The position numbers and the translations under genes are program-made. Below, in pieces: positions 60,966 through 64,000 of a DNA stretch of 64,000 nucleotides (position 1 is its first letter; each line of letters opens with the position of its first letter). Source of the DNA: Glycine soja (taxonomy: Eukaryota > Streptophyta > Magnoliopsida > Fabales > Fabaceae). The notes beneath the pieces were generated by a model. That model had not been told where the DNA came from. It saw only the letters and a program-made list of their open reading frames with translations, and searched no databases. Where the stretch lies: assembly GCF_004193775.1 (NCBI RefSeq), contig NC_041019.1, positions 51,373,928 through 51,437,927 on the forward strand. The letters run 5' to 3'.

Positions 60966-63951
60966 CTAATATCTGATAGGACCATCAAGGCTCCCGGATG
61001 CAAACTGCCACAGCAAAACAAAAAATAACAGTAACAGTTATAAACATAATAGTTTAGAGATGATTGCATTATGTGATAAACAATAAAAGGACATGGAGAA
61101 GCGTTATAATTGAAGGAAGTTCAGTTTAGTTCAACCATCCCACACTATCTGGCACAACTCAATGGTATGGTGTTCACGGGTTGGGTTGGCTTGGGTTTGA
61201 CTCAACCCGTTACGCAAACCAATAAAAATTTTATTGGGTTGGGTCAGGATTCTGCAATTTTTTTTGAAGAAAAAAAAATTATTTTGTAAAAAAAATACTT
61301 TTTTAGAATAATATTTTTTTTTTGCCTAAAATTTGGTAAGTATATAATAACTAAATGCACTCAAAAGAGATCAAATTGTGATAATATTTTACTAATAGAA
61401 TTAATAATTTAAATGCTAATACAATATTTTATTTTATATAGAAATAAAGTATTGTATTAGAATGAGAAAACAAACAAAATCAAGACACATAAAAATAACT
61501 TAAAAAAGAAAAAAATAATGAGAGGTTTAATTTAATAATTTAATAAACAATGTGAGGTAAAAATTAATGTGTTTTGTATTTGATAATTAATTATATATAA
61601 TAAATTTAATTATATGGTATGGATTGGATCGGGTCGGGCTAAAAAAATAAAATCCATTACCCGACCTGTTTAATTGGATTGGGTCGGTTTCGACTCCAAT
61701 CCAATATAATTGGATCAGGTTGGTTCCGGGTCTAATGAACACCCCCTACGGTACGACAATCCTGCACAAGACCGAGTGACCTGCTTCCCATAAACACAGA
61801 CTAAGTTACACACTGTCATCATGTCCAATTTACTTTGAGGGAATCAAATGACCGAGAGTCTAACATCAGTTAGCTATTATTTTTATCGGTACACTTTCAT
61901 AAGCATTCACAGCCATCAGCCACTCAATAGCGGTTTCTGGTCATCCACTTTATCCATCGTTTTCAACTCTAAACACAACAATTTGGCTTGAGCACAAATT
62001 CTTTTCCATCTACTTAGTTCCATGGTATCTTAATCGAACGAGCAATTTGCATATTCTATAGTTTCTGTCTGTATGACCAGAAAGGATTTCTCATTTTCCG
62101 TTTCAGATTGTGCTCACACTTCTATTAATGTGAGATCATATAAATAAGATTGGTGACTCCTGAAAAGTGATTGAAAACTTTGGACAACATGGAAAGAAAG
62201 GATCTTCAACTGAAAAATACTAGCCTCCCTCACAAATATAAAAATAAAAGAAAAGGAGGCAACAAAGCCAATCAAGGCAAGACTTATGTAAGAAACAAGA
62301 TCCTGAAAAAATGTGAACCAGGGACCTTTCTCTCATGGACAATAGATCTGAAGTTTGAAGAGGAGAAAAGTAGTCTTTTCTTTTATGAGCCTCTCTCTAA
62401 ATGGTATATTTAAATATCATCCATAAGGAAATTGAGGTCCCACAATTAAAGAATTCAGAAACAGCTCATTGTTAACCCTTACAAAGCAAAACAACTAACC
62501 TGCTGGACAATTGGATTAGTTGAAGTTGTAAATTCATGAGTCATTCCTTCCCAAACAATCTTTCCCTTGTGTAGAAACAACAATCTGTATTTATGAAGTA
62601 ACTTTGCATATCAGGACACATGAATTCTGGGCAAATTAAGAGGCTTCAGGGGACAGGAAGACATGCAATCATTATGAAAATATTCTTACCTATCAATGGC
62701 TCTTTTAATGGTACTATGTTGGTGAGTAACAACCACATAAGATGAAATATTCCCAGGTTTTCCACGTGCATCTTGTCCTTTTATGTGCACAGAGCGAATC
62801 AGATCTTCAACAACAGTAGATGCAATGGGATCAAGTCCAGCAGTTGGTTCGTCATACAAGAGCACCTATACAGAAGTACAAAATGTTTATTTTATAAACA
62901 GAAAAGAGATAAGGGGAGGGTTTTGATTGAATAACAGTAAAAGTTATATCATGAGATTTCAAAAAGCATCTTCATAGTTGGAAAGTTTTGTGTTACAGTA
63001 CATATAACTTAAGCCATCCACGATAATATTTTTTTAGTAACTAACACAAAGTGGAAAGTCTTCATATGAAACTCAGTGTAAGGTTATCACTATTTATCTT
63101 GGTTTCTCCTTTGATGTAATGATTGGCACAGATGAACTAATACTAAAATTTTGAACATACAAGATTAGGAAATAGTATCAAGTGCAATAGATGCAAAAGA
63201 TTGTCTCCTGGCCAAAACTAACTACAAGTGGTTGAGGGAATTTAGTTTGTAGAGGAAAAAAAGAGTCAGGAAGGGGATCCATGCCTAGCATACTGACAAC
63301 ATACAGAACCAAGGTGTCAGCATTTAGAGATGTCGAAGAGGAAGATCTAGGTGCAATATGACCAATCAGAATCAGCCACAAAATAATAAAACAAGATAGA
63401 GAATTGCATAACTTCAAGGGTCTGCACACCCTGGCTCAAAGGTCCCCAAACTACTGAATGACTGGATGTTCTTGGCCCTGCCTTTCTCTCCCTTTACTCT
63501 ACTTCTAATCATTTCCCTTTCCTATCCTCCTTGCTATGTAGGCAAGGTTGTCACAATCCAAATCCCTCTTCTCCACTTTACTCATTTCCCATGTGGTCTA
63601 GCCTAGGAGACTAGGAGTGCCTAGTGATACCCGCCCCCCTCCTGGGCATCACAGCTTGAAAGTTGAAACTAATGACCCACTTATGCTTGAAGCATACAGA
63701 CCCAACAAAATAGTCAAAATTCAAGTTCTAAGACACTCCTATCTGAGTATCTGGTAGTAAGAATTTCAAACATTAATTAATAGCTACTTAGAAACGGCAT
63801 TGAGTAGCTGTTAATCAGAGGGAGGGTTGGAAGCTTAACACACCTCTGGCTCTATTGATTCCTTTGTAGTGTCACAAATAATAGATCGAGCTAAAGCAAC
63901 TCGCTTTTTCATCCCACCTGATAACTCAGAAGGCAACCGATCCTCAACTCC
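60966..63951 (-). CDS. TGD3: TRIGALACTOSYLDIACYLGLYCEROL 3, chloroplast lipid-import ABC ATPase (3' part)
   Basis: Four 3' exons: 63951-63844, 62865-62690, 62584-62500 and 61004-60966, joined in frame to give 135 C-terminal residues. The upstream exons with the transit peptide and Walker A lie outside the window. The visible part has the ABC signature LSGGMKKRVALARSI, the Walker B region VLLYDEPTAGLDP with the D-loop, and the switch histidine in VVVTHQHST. It also has LFLHKGKIVWEGM, and the C terminus FASGSLDGPIRY fits Arabidopsis TGD3/ABCI13 (At1g65410). TGD3 is the stromal ATPase of the TGD1-TGD2-TGD3 transporter in the inner chloroplast envelope, which moves ER-derived lipid precursors into the plastid. 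The last intron holds a hAT-like element, and the intron at the window edge has a 19-C tract near its acceptor. The gene is convergent with CLV2. Confidence 0.94.
61166..61748. mobile_element. hAT-like non-autonomous element in the last TGD3 intron
   Basis: The left end reads GGTGTTCACGGGTTGGGTTGG. The right end, reverse complemented, reads TAGGGGGTGTTCATTAGACC, so both termini share GGTGTTCA. GGGTTGGGT-type subterminal repeats (GGGTTGGGTTGG, ATTGGGTTGGGTCAGG, GGATCGGGTCGGGC, GGATTGGGTCGG) are present at both ends around an AT-rich core. This architecture is typical of a common plant hAT group. There is no transposase frame. No convincing 8-bp target duplication was found, so the exact ends are approximate. 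Confidence 0.65.
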
Positions 63952-63969
63952 CTGAAAAAAGGGGGGAGA

Positions 63970-63988
63970 GGGGGGGGGGGGGGGGGGG
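63970..63988 (+). repeat. G19 homopolymer in a TGD3 intron
   Basis: Nineteen consecutive G, preceded by GGGGGGAGA. On the transcribed-sense (minus) strand this is a C tract that ends about 18 bases before the acceptor of the 63,951 exon, forming its pyrimidine tract. Homopolymer length in assemblies is often unreliable. Confidence 0.9.
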
Positions 63989-64000
63989 TGAGGAGTTAGT

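Overview
The window looks like nuclear DNA of a dicot plant, most probably a legume and possibly Glycine. It is AT-rich, with short exons split by GT-AG introns, long AT-only spacers, (AT)n microsatellites and many small decayed transposons. The legume assignment rests on remembered protein similarity, not on a search. There are no prokaryotic features, CRISPR arrays or tRNA genes that I can support.

Seven protein-coding genes are supported. (1) A seven-exon five-CCCH zinc-finger gene, + strand, 5,459-12,593. (2) A two-exon gene for a small cysteine-rich secreted protein, + strand, 19,169-19,660. (3) A fourteen-exon DUF707 gene, - strand, 29,979-25,832. (4) A five-exon short-loop PIN auxin carrier of the PIN5 type, - strand, 41,001-37,658. 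(5) A two-exon CBSX6 gene, - strand, 53,589-50,461. (6) An intronless CLAVATA2 receptor-like protein gene, + strand, about 57,517-59,670. (7) The 3' part of TGD3, a chloroplast lipid-import ATPase, - strand, 63,951-60,966, whose 5' exons lie beyond the window. All exon joins were checked by hand for splice dinucleotides, phase and open frame.

The genes do not form one pathway. From memory of Arabidopsis, however, CBSX6 (At1g65320), CLV2 (At1g65380) and TGD3 (At1g65410) are also close neighbours there, so the right-hand 14 kb looks like a conserved microsyntenic block. The spacers at 1-5.4, 13.3-18.6, 19.7-25.8, 30.2-37.6, 41.1-50.4 and 53.6-57.4 kb hold no supported gene. They contain inverted-repeat elements (two with clean 9-10 bp target duplications), two broken Copia pol fragments, tandem duplications, SINE-like pieces and microsatellites.

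I found no wholly new system. The best leads are two GC-AG introns with the same donor, a duplicated intron-exon junction in the CCCH gene, upstream ATGs before its start, the 12-cysteine secreted protein, and the well-delimited non-autonomous transposons.
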